Assembly (NCBI RefSeq): GCF_000313135.1
Contig: NW_004457620.1
Span: forward strand, 82,388-146,387
DNA from: Acanthamoeba castellanii str. Neff
Taxonomy: Eukaryota > Discosea > Longamoebia > Acanthamoebidae
Length of the DNA: 64,000 nt
Direction: 5' to 3'
Below, piece after piece: positions 9,862 through 20,436 of this stretch (the first letter of the stretch is position 1; each line of letters starts with the position of its first letter). Under the pieces are notes generated by a model. That model searched no databases and had not been told where the DNA came from. It worked only from the letters and a program-made list of their open reading frames with translations. Made by a program: the position numbers and the translations under genes.

Positions 9862-12654
9862 ATGCAGGACACGATGGCAACCACCTTCAAGGGCACTGTG
9901 CAGCCGGTGCCGTTCGGTGTCTCCGCCTCCTACCCACCGCGCAGCGGCAACTTTGTCAGGTTCCCCCCCGACATATTAGATATTTTATTTTTGCATTTTT
10001 CAATATTGAATATTTATTGTCCGGTGTGGCGTGTGGCGTGTGGCGTGTGCGCACGCTAGGCCGCTGGTGGACGGCATACCGGCGTTCACCCGCATCGGAG
10101 CGGCGATCAGGGACGCCAAAGCCCGGGTGTGGATCGGCGTCTCCTTCATCGACTACCAGTCCTTCGTCTTCCCGGGCTTCGAGGCCTCGGGCAAGAACGA
10201 CGGACACTTCTGGACCCTCCTCCGTCGCGTGGCCGAGCGTGGCGTCGACGTCCGCCTCCTGTACAGCCCCGCACCACTTCCACTCTGGCACTCACCGACG
10301 TCCTACTTACCGCGTGCGGTGTGTGTGTGTGTGGTGTGCGGTGTGTGGTGTGTCGTGCCAGGTTTTGGTCCAACACGCGATTCTTCAAGAACTCGCACTT
10401 TCCAAGCGCGTCGGAGAGCCACGAATGGCTGAAGCAGCTGCACCGGGGAGAGGAAGAGCAGCGCCTCGACTGCGGCATCCTCATCCGCTGGGACCAGTCC
10501 AGTACAGCCCGACCCCTCTCCCTTTCCCCCTTCACCCACCACCACTCTTTTCCCGCAGACGACGCACCCCACTGCCACCACGAGAAATCCTTCCTCATCG
10601 ACGCTGGCCAGGTTCGTATTATTATTATTATTATTAAAAGTTGATATATTGGTTTCTTATTTGTGTTAAAAATGGAATTTATTGATTTTTGTTTTTCACA
10701 AATAATGGCAGGAAACGGAGGTGGCGTTCGTGGGCGGGATCGGGATGGGATCGGGCGGGATGGTCACGCCCGAGCATCCGCCGTGCCGGCCCGGCGACCA
10801 AAACGACCACCACAACCACGACACCTTCTTCGAGCTGCAGGGTCCTTCAGGTGCACAAACAAGCGCATGTGACACCCACGACACACATGCACCGCACACG
10901 ACACGCATATTCAACGCACACAACACACGCTGCTCACAGTCGGGTGCTCCAGGGACCGACGTGCACCATCACTTTGTGCAGCGATGGAACGGGGCACTGG
11001 ACCACCACCTCGCCGGCGGCCATTGGCCCTCGCTCGAGCGGGCCAACAGCCTCCCGTTCCCGTCCAAGCTCACCCCGCCCTCCGAACAAGGTACACTGTA
11101 GTGCATATATCTATTTTATAGATTATATCTAGATTATAAACAATATTTATTATATAAACAAAAGAGTTTCATTGGAATTTTGAAAATTAAATAATTAATA
11201 ATATTTAATAAAACACCAAAGGCAATGCCACGGTGCAGGTGCAGCGCTCGGTGCGGCCGCAGAGCCGAGGAGGCTACACCGACTCCACGCCGACCGTTCT
11301 GCCGCCCGACTACCCCGGGCTCCCCACGCTCGACATTCGCGAGGGCGAGCAGAGCATCTACGAACAGTACAAGCTGGGTACTCACCATCACCGCCGCCGC
11401 CACCCGTGGTCGTGTGAGTGTGTGCTGTGTGATTGCCCGCACGACTTAGGCGTTCCGCTCATCAACCACATCGCGCATTCAGCGTTCGGTGCGGCCAAGC
11501 GTACGATCTACATCGAGAACCAGCACGTGGCCCACCCGCTCCTGCTCGACCTCCTCATCCAGGCCCTCAAGCGCGGGCACGGACCTCACCGCCGCTTCTA
11601 CCCCACTTCTCGAATCCTTCTAAACATCTCCTGTTCGTGTGCGCGTGTCGTGTCGTGTCGTTCATCGTGTGTCGTGTCATGTGTGTTTATTGTGTGGGTG
11701 TAGGGTGGCGGTTGTGTACATGGCGCCGGCGCTGGTCATGCGCGCTGTGTCAGCCGAGTACGAGGCCTACACCCGATGGACCGAAGCCGTGAAGCGAGGC
11801 GATACCACCGGTACTGCCTGTCGACTCGTCGTCGGCGTGACCTTGCGCCCACCTGAACCGTGTGTATCGTGTGTGTCGTGTGTGGGCGCCCACAGTTCCG
11901 AGGCCCCGCTACGCCGACGTGTGGGTCCGGCTGGCGGAGCTGGCCACCCTCGAGAACTTCGTGTTGGCCGGACTGTCGGTCGCCAACCCCGACCGGCCCC
12001 ACGGCTACCAGATTGAATACGTGCACTCCAAGGTGCCCCGCCTCGTCCACCTCGATCGTCTCCGTACAAACATAACCATGTGCTTGTCGTGTCATGCGTG
12101 CGTGTGTGTCGTGTCGTGCTGCGTTCGCAGGTGGCCATCGTAGACGGCGAGTGGTTCACGGGCGGGAGTGCCAACCTGGTGGATCTCTCGATGGAGAAGG
12201 ACCACACGGAGCTCAACATCTCCGTGTGGGACAAGCCCGCCGCCCGCCGCTTTCTCGCCGACCTCGTCCACGAGCACTCGGGCGGTACTTACCACCTCAC
12301 CACCTCTCCCTCTCCGCGTCACTCGTTAACTCATTGTGTGCGTTGTGTGTGTGGTTGCGCGCGTGTGTGTGTTGCGTCGTGTGTTGGGTATTGTGGGCGG
12401 TCAGTTGACACGGGTGGCATGACGGACGTGGAGATGGTGGCGACACTCCAGCGCGTGGCCAAGGCCAACGGCCAGGCACTCCGCGCACGTGCGTTTGGCC
12501 CCCCAAATCAAACAACGAGAGGTGCCTGGGCGGTACAGAACCGATTCCTCACAGCCTTTTCATGCGTGTGCCCGCGGGAACAGGGAAACCATTGACAGGC
12601 CACGCCTTTGCCCTGGACCCGCTCACCTACGGGTCGCAGCTCAAGAACTACTGA
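9862..12654 (+). CDS. Phospholipase D-family protein with two HKD motifs
   Basis: Multi-exon gene; exon 1 is 9862-9959 and the final exon reads KPLTGHAFALDPLTYGSQLKNY before TGA at 12652. Two HxK(x)4D motifs are present: HEKSFLID near 10,590 and HSKVAIVD near 12,030-12,145, the second followed by GEWFTGGSANL, as in true PLD enzymes. Between them is the conserved IYIENQ block (AKRTIYIENQHVAHPL). The order and the spacing of blocks match the eukaryotic/bacterial PLD superfamily, which hydrolyses phosphatidylcholine or transfers the phosphatidyl group. No PX, PH or C2 domain is seen, so membrane recruitment is unclear. Introns carry GTGTCGTG runs, and one near 11,100-11,215 is very AT-rich. Confidence 0.85.
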
Positions 12655-13007
12655 TCCGGCTCAGCCTGACCAAGGCCAAGCTTGTGAAAGAAGAAGGAAA
12701 GCAGCGTGTGCCAAAACAACAAAAAGCTGGTGGTGGCGTCATGGGCAACGGGTATTGGGCAAGGTGGGTGGCCAGTCGTTGACTGGCACTAGCCTCGCAC
12801 AAGATGTCAATTTTTTCCAGTAAGATGAAACGAAGTAACCCATTGACAGGGTGCACCATGCTCAACCTTCATCATCCGGCCAGGGTCCACTTGAACCTGG
12901 TCAAGGCCAGACCATCACCAGCTTATGGTAGGTGGGCTGAATAAAGCAAGAAAGAAATACAAATATTTATTGCAATATGACCTAATAGATCCATCACTGT
13001 ATCATCA
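12655..13007. other. Intergenic region with AATAAA near PLD 3' end
   Basis: About 350 bases between the PLD stop and the leftward pseudogene. An AATAAA hexamer sits near 12,940 and could serve as a polyadenylation signal. No tRNA-like fold was recognised. Confidence 0.4.
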
Positions 13008-13490
13008 CTACCGCACGATGCCGAGGGAGATCAGGGTCTTGGCCATTTAGGTGACGGACTTGTCCATGGGCGTGAAGGTGATGCCAGCTGCTGCTCGGCC
13101 TTGCTGCGGCAGTACTTGGGGAAGTTCACGACATGACACGACACACGCGACACACGCGACACCGTCACACGACACACGCGATACACAGTTAGGTTAAGGT
13201 GGCGGTGAGAGGTTAAGGTGGTGGTGTGACGTACGACGCAGCCTAAGCAGAGGGGGAGACAGCTGTCCTTCTTGAAGGCGCCGGAGAGGACGGCGCGCAC
13301 GCTCTCGCTGTCGGTGCGGGCCGAGAGGGGCGGACCGAACGCCGTTTTGATCAGCAAACCTTTTCATCGGGTGGGATGGCTTGCCAGGCGACGGCAGCGC
13401 AGGAGGAGGTGACCACGCGCTTGAGGCGGCGTGCAGCACGTTGAGGGTGCCGGGTGAGGAGCGCCAAACAAGTTCTTGGGTGGCCAGCGA
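13008..13490 (-). pseudogene. Decayed NAD(P)-dependent epimerase / dihydroflavonol-reductase-like gene
   Basis: Leftward fragments of one family are visible in shifted frames. GTLNVLHAAS lies near 13,430-13,460, followed, only after a frame change, by VVTSSCAAVAW. The far end reads NFPKYCRSKAEQQL, then, after another shift, ITFTPMDKSVT, an in-frame stop, MAKTLISLGIVR and a final stop. The blocks match the middle and the C-terminus of extended short-chain dehydrogenase/epimerase proteins, which use NAD(P)H. The nucleotide-binding N-terminus (GxxGxxG) is missing: the sequence upstream switches to the duplicated segment at 13,489. The family call rests on short blocks, so it is moderate. Confidence 0.5.
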
Positions 13491-13768
13491 GAAAGGAAAA
13501 AAGGGAAATGGAAGACTACGCCCAGCCCACATCAACTTTGGCGGACAGGGTGGCGTCGAGGCCGGATGCTGATAAGGGCGAGTGCACACCGAGACCAGCC
13601 ACGGGTCAGTCATGACCAATGGCTGCTCTTGCAGGAATAAAATTCTGCAGGACGCTTCTGGGCGAGCCAGGGCCGAACACCTTCTTACCCCACCATGAAC
13701 ACGGATTCTGGAATCGGGAAAGATGAACAGGGTGCAGCTCAGCGCACGGGCGAGGAAGCGAGGGAGAT
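13489..13768. repeat. Duplicated segment A1 (matches 14271-14541)
   Basis: The run beginning GAGAAAGGAAAAAAGGG and ending near GCGAGGGAGAT is repeated with a few substitutions and small indels at 14271-14541, in the same orientation. In the second copy it is continuous with the histidine-kinase N-terminal exon; here it leads into 45 unrelated bases and then into segment B1. Confidence 0.85.
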
Positions 13769-13813
13769 AATTCTGCTTGAGGCGGAGGGTAACAAAGCGA
13801 CACGGTGGGAGCC

Positions 13814-14244
13814 GGCAGCAAATCGACTTCGCTCCGATTGGCCGTGGAAGTTCCCTTGTCCCGACTAACTTGAGTTCTACAAAGTTCGAAGAAACGCCCA
13901 ACGTCGCGACGGCAAACAACCACGCCCAACCGGCATAACCTCATCAACCTATTGATGGAGCATCAGCAGCAGCCGATAAAGGCGCCTGTGACCGGTGGCG
14001 GTGGCGAGTGGGTCGGGATGGCGAGGTTTGTAGCGGCGGTGGCCGTGAGTGCGGCCGTTGCAGGAGGCCTCACCTGGTGGTGGGTCACGCGTGGCGATCC
14101 GTCCGACGAAGAAATCGACCCCGAGGGAGAGTTGCCCTCAAGTACACCCCGCGCTTCGTTCTTCTTCTTTCGTTTTCGTTCATTTTCGCTCTTTTTCGTT
14201 CTTTGCGCTGCCGTGGTGTGTGAAGTGGAGGAGGTATGGGCAAA
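13814..14244. repeat. Duplicated segment B1 (matches about 16782-17213), truncated copy of armadillo-like gene exon 1
   Basis: Nearly identical to about 16,782-17,213 at an offset of about 2,969 bases, with scattered single-base differences. It contains the promoter side and first exon (ATG at 13,955, MEHQQQPIKAPVTGGGG, then the transmembrane segment FVAAVAVSAAVAGGLTWWWV) and the first intron, and is cut by the assembly gap just before the exon 2 acceptor. It is therefore a partial gene copy. Confidence 0.85.
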
Positions 14245-14265
14245 NNNNNNNNNNNNNNNNNNNNN
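14245..14265. other. Assembly gap (21 N)
   Basis: Run of 21 undefined bases. Both sides carry sequence that recurs elsewhere in the window, so the join may be a scaffolding decision and not true adjacency. Confidence 0.99.
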
Positions 14266-14270
14266 AATTA

Positions 14271-14541
14271 GAGAAAGGAAAAAAGGGAAATGGAAGACTA
14301 CGCCCAGCCCACATCAACTTTGGCGGACAGGGTGGCGTCGAGGCCGGATGCCGATACGGGCGAGTGCCCCCGAGATCACCATGGGTCAGTCATGGCCAAT
14401 GGCTGCTCTTGCAGGAATAAAATTCTGCAGGACGCTTCTGGACGAGCCAGGGCCGAACACCTTATTACCCCACCATGAACACGGAATCGGGAAAGATGAA
14501 CAGGGTGCAGCTCAGCGCACGGGCGAGGAAGCGAGGGAGAT
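14271..14541. repeat. Duplicated segment A2 (matches 13489-13768)
   Basis: Second copy of segment A, directly right of the gap. It leads without a break into the membrane segment of the histidine-kinase fragment. Confidence 0.85.
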
Positions 14542-15955
14542 GGAGGAGGATTACATAAAACTCGAAGGGCAGGACTGTCGAAAGCCATTTCTTCATCTGT
14601 TCATCCTCCTAACTTGCGTAGGATCGATCCTGCTCGCCCTCGCCCAGGTGGTTGTCGAGAACAATTCATCCTTCAGCACCATCGCTCTCCTTTTAGTTGC
14701 CACCGCCGCCGGAATCCTCTACTTCGTCTCAATCTGCTTGCGCCCTTCCCAATCTTCATCTTCATCATCTTCAACTTCTACACGTCAACAAGGCCACTAC
14801 CAAGATCGTGAGCTCATGGTGGGGCTCTAGGTCTTCTGCTGCGTCATCGACGTTGTGCTCACCATGTCCGTCCTCCCGCCCGCGCGACCTCTTCGCCTGG
14901 TACCTCTGCATCCCGCTGCTCTTCCTCTACGCGCGCGGCGTACGGGCTTGCGTGGTCGCGCTCGTCTTCGTGTGCGCCCAGACGACCGTGCTTCGCTACC
15001 TGCGCGCCCAGCCGTGGGGCGATCTCACCGCCCTGTCGTCGCCCACAACCGTCCGCCACACGACCTGGGGTGCGTTTCCTTGCCAATCGCACACGCCCAC
15101 ACCGTCTCACAAGTGTGCTGAGCGTGTCGTGTGTGTGTCGTGTGTGTCGTGTGTGTGTTGTGTGTGTCGTGTGTGTCGTGCGCAGGTCAGTCGTACTGCG
15201 ACTGTTGGTTGTGCTGCTCACCACTCTGGCGGCGTGTCACCATCACGAGCACACGCAAGCCCTGGACCGCCTGAAGAAGGCCCTGCGCGAGAAGAACGCG
15301 ACCAATCGACAGCTGCTGCGCGCCACGCAGGCCAAGTCCGATTTCCTCGCCAACATGTCCCACGGTGCAGCGCCCACAATAACAATCAATGAATATAAAT
15401 ATAGATACATAAATATAAATATAAATATATATAAAATAATACATAAAACTAATACTATTCGTGTTGACCGTGCCAGAGCTGCGAACGCCGATGCATGGCA
15501 TCACGGCGATGAGCCGGGAGCTCCAGGACTCGCTACTCCCCTCGACCAAAGCCAGCCGGGCTGTGACCATCATCGCCGGTACGCTCGTGGTCACTAGCTC
15601 TCGTTTCATAGGGCGCTGCCGTTTCTCTCTCTCTGTGTGTGAAGAAGTCTGCGGGTGCGGCTGACTCACCTGTTGCACGTCTAGACTGCGCGGAGCACCT
15701 GCTTGCGCTGGTGAGCGACATTCTGGACTTTGAGCGGATCGAATCGAACCAGCTGCAGCTCGAGACCATCCCCTTTTCGATCGTCGACGAAGCCCAAAAG
15801 GCCGCCAGCCTGCTCCAAATCACCGCTGGTACCGCCCTGCGCCTGTGTTTCAGTTCTCTTCGCTCTTCGTTCTTCGCCTTCGTTCTTTACGTTCGTCTTT
15901 TTCTCTTGCGTTGCTCTCTTACGCGCACGCGGTACAGATAAGAACACCCTTTCCT
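14540..15955 (+). pseudogene. Histidine kinase fragment: membrane region plus HisKA, no ATPase domain
   Basis: The coding signal starts near MEEDYIKLEGQDC and has hydrophobic segments (HLFILLTCVGSILLALAQ, IALLLVATAAGILYFVSI, LFAWYLCIPLLFLYARG, RLLVVLLTTLAAC), then a coiled linker LKKALREKNATNRQLL and the H-box KSDFLANMSH, joined after an intron to ELRTPMHGITAMS. The helix partner DCAEHLLALVSDILDFERIE follows. This is a HisKA dimerisation and phosphoacceptor domain with its His intact. The segment between the second and third membrane pieces needs frame changes to read. After the next acceptor (ADKNTLSSLDEG) the family signal stops: N, G1 and G2 boxes of HATPase_c are absent. It is read as a broken hybrid kinase. 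Confidence 0.65.
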
Positions 15956-15985
15956 CCCTCGATGAAGGAGTCGTTAACGACTCAG

Positions 15986-16060
15986 GGGCTCTCGAAGGTC
16001 AGAAAGTCGACCAGGCCCAGCTTGAAGCTGTTGACGGCCGCCTCGTCCGAAGAACCGTCG
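15986..16060 (-). pseudogene. Possible orphan terminal exon
   Basis: On the minus strand, after an AG, an open stretch reads SSDEAAVNSFKLGLVDFLTFES and ends in TGA. It looks like a final exon of a leftward gene, but sequence to its right belongs to a rightward fragment, so no partner exon exists. Weak call. Confidence 0.25.
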
Positions 16061-16138
16061 TGCTGTCCTTACTGTACGGGTATTGGCCGCCCCAGACCCC
16101 GAATAAGCCCGACACGCTCCCTGCGCCGGTGCCATACA

Positions 16139-16781
16139 GGCCCTCAACACGGCCCCAGTGGCGGCGAGCCTGCCCAACACGCCCATCGGCCTCGTGCTCC
16201 CGTCGTTGGCCAGGTTCGGCCTGGGGTCCGTCTTCGCGTGGGCGCTCGCCAACTTGAGCGCCAACTTCGCCGCGCAGCTGAGCGCCTCCGGAGGTCGGCT
16301 GGCGGATCTCCCGCACGTCCAGGCCACCGCCGTTGTCGCTTCCAACTACACCGCCGCCGCCAGCCTTGTGAGTGTACGTGACCTCCTAAGCACGTCTCCC
16401 GTGATGTGTGGCTTGGCTTGTGTACGTCAACTCTCTCTCTCTCTCTCTGACTACAGTTGTGTGGTCCGTGTTTGTTTTTCCTATCAGGGGTCGGTGGGAA
16501 GTATGACATTCCTCACCTGGGCGCAGGCCAAGAGCTCCAGGCTCGCCTACGCCTCGATGAACAACCGGGCCGGGAAGAAAGTGGCGGTGTCGACGGCTTC
16601 AGTGCAAGCGGCGATGTTCGACTTCTGGGCGACCTTCAACGAAGGCCAGCTGGCGATGGACATCTTCAACGGCGACGGACGCCAATTCGTGGCCGCTTGC
16701 CTACCTCCAGTTCGTGGTGCTGCACAAGAGCGTCACCACCCTCCAATGCTCATCGACCCAGGGCCTGCTGCTCTTCTTCAG
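16139..16781 (+). pseudogene. PstS-like solute-binding domain fragment
   Basis: Begins after an acceptor (CATACAG) with ALNTAPVAASLPNTP. Blocks FGLGSVFAWALANLS, ADLPHVQATAVVASNY, then, after an intron with CTCTCTCT before its acceptor, VGSMTFLTWAQA, LAYASMNNRAGKKVAVS and TASVQAAM, plus FVVLHKSVTTLQC, resemble the second lobe of PstS-type phosphate-binding proteins. In Acanthamoeba-type genomes such domains occur as extracellular sensors, including on histidine kinases (my recollection, not checked). There is no start, first lobe or stop; at about 16,782 it runs into duplicated segment B2. It is read as a fragment; the family call is moderate. Confidence 0.45.
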
Positions 16782-17213
16782 CGGCAGCAAATCGACTTCG
16801 CTCCGATTGGCCGTGGAAGTTCCCTTGTCCGGACTAACTGGAGTTCTACCAAGTTCGAAGAAACGCCCAACGTCGCGACGGCAAACAACCACGTCCAACC
16901 GGCATAACGGCAACAACCTATTGATGGAGCATCAGCAGCAGCCGATAAAGGCGCCTGTGACCGGTGGCGGTGGCGAGTGGGTCGGGATGGCGGGGTTTGT
17001 AGCGGCGGTGGCCGTGAGTGCGGCCGTTGCAGGAGGCCTCACCTGGTGGTGGGTCACGCGTGGCGATCCGTCCGACGAAGAAATCGACCCCGAGGGAGAG
17101 TTGCCCTCAAGTACACCCCGCGCTTCGTTCTTCTTCTTTCGTTTTCGTTCATTTTCGCTCTTTTTCGTTCTGTGCGCTGCCGTGGTGTGTGAAGTGGAGG
17201 AGGTATGGGCAGA
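16782..17213. repeat. Duplicated segment B2 (matches 13814-14244)
   Basis: Full-length partner of segment B1. Here the segment continues into a complete gene, so this is the likely source or the intact locus. Confidence 0.85.
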
Positions 17214-19138
17214 ATGTCCGGAAGAACTGGTGCGCAAGTACAAGCCTCAGCTGGCACGACTCGCGTTCACCAGCCATCACGCCCTGACAGAATCGCTAAG
17301 GTGTGTTCACAACAACGTGTTGCAAGGCTCAGGTATGGCGCCGCTGTCTCTTTGGCCCTCGGTCGGTGGTGCGGTGATGCGCGCACCTGTTGTGTCCTTG
17401 CTCGTTGATCGTGTCGTGTGCTGACGAGGTTAGTCTGGCAGACGAGCGGAGAAATGAGCTGAAGGAGGCGGGTTTGTGGCCTGCGCTTCTGCATCTGTTC
17501 CTTTCCCTAGCCCCAACCGGTACTCTTTCAAACCCCTTTATTGAGTCCGTATGCGTGTGCGTGTGCGGTGGTGAGTGTGTGCATGTGTGTGCGCGGCGTA
17601 CGTGACACTCATGCGTGCGGATGATCAGAAACGGAAAAGCGGTTGCCGCAGCTCGGCCAGATCTGCTTCATGTTGTTCTCTTCCGCACAGATGTATGACG
17701 ACGACGAAGAGATAGTGGGTCTCGCGTTGGCCATGCGGCACGCCCAGAGCCTCGCGGCGCAGTGCCCCGACATGACCGCCCAGCGAGCGTGCGTACGGCT
17801 CCTCAAGCAGCTGCTCAGTCTCCCGCAGGCCCTGGTACTCGCGAGGGACTCTGACATGGGCACGGTGTCCGCGTTCGCTCGGGCGCTCACGGTCGAGCCT
17901 CTGCCCGCAGTCGAGCCAGCCACGGATATGCAGGAAACGGCCCTTGTTGGAATCGTCAGGGCGTTCGGTAACCAGGGTATGCCTTGTGTGTGTGCGTGTG
18001 CGTGTGCGTGTGTTGTTTTTAAGGATATCACAGGACTGAAGAATACTCTCTTGCCAGACCCTGAGGGCTGGGCCGAGGAGGCGGTGGCGGCGTTGGTGCA
18101 GCAGAAGGGGTTCGTGGAGCGCCTGATGCAGATCTTCGAGCGCAGCACTCGCAGCCACGACGGCGACTTCGTCAAGCAGATAGAGACGCCCGTCCAGCTG
18201 CCCATGACCATCCTCTGGGTCGGCACAATCTACCTTAGCTACTATTGCAACGGTACGTGTGCCGTGTATGTGTTGTGTGTTGGATGCGTGCGTGCGTGAA
18301 ATGTACCACCGATAATCCGTGTTGTGACTTTTACGTGATGTTGCACTGCAGCGGACCAGTACAGCTTGATCACCAGCAAGGTGGTGTCAAACTGGCTGAT
18401 CACCGGCCTGCTCCGTTACCAGCACGCAGCAGACCGTACCGCCTGGAGTGTGCGGTACAACCTGGTGCGCATGTGTGCGAAGCTACTCAGCGTGAGAGAC
18501 GAAGCCCCACTCGCTGCGGGCAGAGGGGAGTACCTCGTGCAGGCTGGCCGGTACGCTGCGACCCCTTTCTTCGCTTCTTGTCCGACTATGTAGATTATTT
18601 TGAATGACCAGGGTAGAGTATCGTGTGCTGTGTGCTGTGTGTGTCGTGTGCGTGTCGTGTGTGTTCATGAACAGCTTTCAGAGGCAGTTGCTCAAGCCGG
18701 TGAACGACTCGGATCTATCGGCCTTCGGCTCACTGATCTCCATGACGGTCAACCATGATCACAACGCCACTGTGGCTTCGCAAAGCGACCAAGACGAGTT
18801 CTTCTGCTACCTTTTTTCCGCCGTCTTGTCCATCTGCCAGGACAATCGTACCCACACCTCCCTCCACACACACACTCTCAAGATTCGTCCCCGTTTAGTA
18901 CCCATAACACACACCGCACACGCACACGCACACGCACACGCACACGCACACGCACACGCACACGCACACGCACACGACGCAAACATGTATAGGTGATGCG
19001 CGTGAGGAGGCGCGCGCCAATGAGTCCTTCATGGAAGCCGTTCGTGTCCTGGCTCAGCCCTCCTTCCCGCCGACACCCTATTCAGCCCCACGCGCCCACT
19101 GCGCCGACACCCTACTCACCGTCTTCCAACTCCCGTGA
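16924..19138 (+). CDS. Membrane-anchored armadillo-like helical protein, function unknown
   Basis: Multi-exon gene starting MEHQQQPIKAPVTGGGG. One hydrophobic segment follows at about residues 23-44 (FVAAVAVSAAVAGGLTWWWV), so the rest probably faces the cytosol as a signal-anchored domain. Exon 2 starts in frame after GGGCAG (SKCPEELVRKYKPQLARLAF). The remainder is helical with Leu-rich repeats of armadillo/HEAT character: LWPALLHLFLSLAPTG, ACVRLLKQLLSLPQALVLA, EEAVAALVQQKGFVERLMQ, WSVRYNLVRMCAKLLSV and SFMEAVRVLAQPSFP. It ends DTLLTVFQLP at TGA 19136. Introns contain GTGTGCGT runs and a long CACACG run. I do not recognise the family. The N-terminal anchor plus armadillo layout suggests a scaffold on an organelle surface, which is inference. 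Confidence 0.65.
18905..18978. repeat. CACACG microsatellite in an intron
   Basis: Tandem CACACG/CACGCA units over about 70 bases, inside the last intron of the armadillo-like gene. It is one of many simple runs in introns of this window. Confidence 0.9.
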
Positions 19139-19250
19139 AGAAACAGTCTCCAACTTGAGAAAAGGCTAAAAAAGAAACAAAGAAATTAAAAAAAAGAGTC
19201 GGTCCCGTGCGTGGTTGTTATCATAGCAGCGGAGCGCAGAGGAGAGGTCA

Positions 19251-19336
19251 GAGCTTGGTGGGGCTGCGGCCGCCCAGGTCGATGCTGCAGATGAGCTGGG
19301 CCACGCTCTCTTTGTAGTAGAAGGCTGAGCTGAGAA
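19251..19336 (-). pseudogene. Orphan C-terminal exon
   Basis: On the minus strand, after TTTCTCAG, an open stretch reads SAFYYKESVAQLICSIDLGG and then RSPTKL with TGA. It has the base composition of a true exon and a good acceptor, but everything upstream of it (right of 19,340) is the intronless block, where no partner exon is seen. It may be the remaining end of a gene cut by that block. I do not recognise the family. Confidence 0.35.
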
Positions 19337-19393
19337 ATTTAATTTTTAATTCTGTTTTCATTTTTTTTCCACCAACACACAGTGCACACAACA

Positions 19394-20388
19394 ATGCTCA
19401 AGCTCCCCGGCATTAAACATGCACCAGGCCATAAAGGAATCGATGTCCCTTGTTGTCCTTCTGGGTATTTCATCCCCCAGGCAACTGGGGTGAGTCTCCT
19501 GCCGATCGTGTCCGTGGCGGTCCGTCTCGACAATCACCTGACGTACGCGTTCGATCTGTGCGACCTCACCGAGCTCAACTGGAAGAAGTCGGGCCTCAAG
19601 ATTCCCGAGGACAACAGCATGCTGGTGTCCTTTGGGCGCGATTGCATGAGGATGGCGGGCCGAGAACGCCGCGATCATGATGTCCAAGATCAACCACGTC
19701 ACGCTCGAGCTGGCGTTCCAATCCCACCACACCCCGAGGACTGGGAGGTCGAAATCATCAACCTCGGGGAGACATTTCCAAGGGCACCTGTTATTTCGAA
19801 TACGCGACATAAAAACCAAAGCGTTCGTTCATTCATTTCACAACAACTCCCCCACCATGCGCCGAACACTCGCCTGCAGGACCCCGCTTCGAACGCCCCG
19901 TGCAACACGTCGCGCGCACGGTTTTACCGCAGACGCCCCTCGCCACCTCCTTGCCCGACCAGCTCACGCTCTGCACGCACGACGGAGTAGAAAAGATCAA
20001 GGTCTGTTTCGTGGGTGGCACCATCACGTTGTGTGGACGCCAAACCGCACTGTTCGATCGCGTGACCACTTCGGGCGACGGATCGAGCCTGCACGCGCAC
20101 GGACGCGATCCGGAAGGCAAGCTCTGGTCGGTGAAACTTGGCTTTACGTCCAAAAGCGCCCATCCGCGCGCCGACTGCGATTGGGACGATATCGAACAGA
20201 AGAATCTGCGCGCTCAGGAATTCGAACCCCACGTGGAACCCGACACGAGCAAAGAGGTCATCCACGAAAAGAAGAAGAAGAAGAAGAAGACGATCGATGA
20301 CGATGAGGTGTGGGTCGGAATCAAGGCTTGGTCCGGCGGCATGGCCGTTTTCGGTCTCTTTATCACCTGGCTTCGGTCCATTGATTGA
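19394..20388 (+). pseudogene. Intronless, frameshifted gene of unknown family
   Basis: Starts MLKLPGIKHAPGHKGID and stays open to about 19,670, with a plausible protein texture (VRLDNHLTYAFDLCDLTEL). It then needs at least two frame changes to continue through EDWEVEIINLGETFPRA to the last part (VEKIKVCFVGGTITLCGRQ, WSVKLGFTSKSAHPRADCDW, a run of seven Lys, and WVGIKAWSGGMAVFGLFITW) with TGA at 20,386. The last hydrophobic stretch could anchor it in a membrane. There are no introns, unlike every other gene of this length here, and only 48 bases separate its stop from the next ATG. I do not recognise the family. Confidence 0.4.
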
Positions 20389-20436
20389 ATAAATAGCGCC
20401 CAGCAGCGACTTTTCTTCTTTCTCATTCACGCACGC

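Noticed and set aside
12830..12960. Possible tRNA-like short inverted sequence near the PLD gene end
   Set aside because: No cloverleaf, no T-loop consensus and no anticodon arm could be paired.
16424..16460. CT-repeat as a separate repeat element
   Set aside because: It is the polypyrimidine tract before a splice acceptor.
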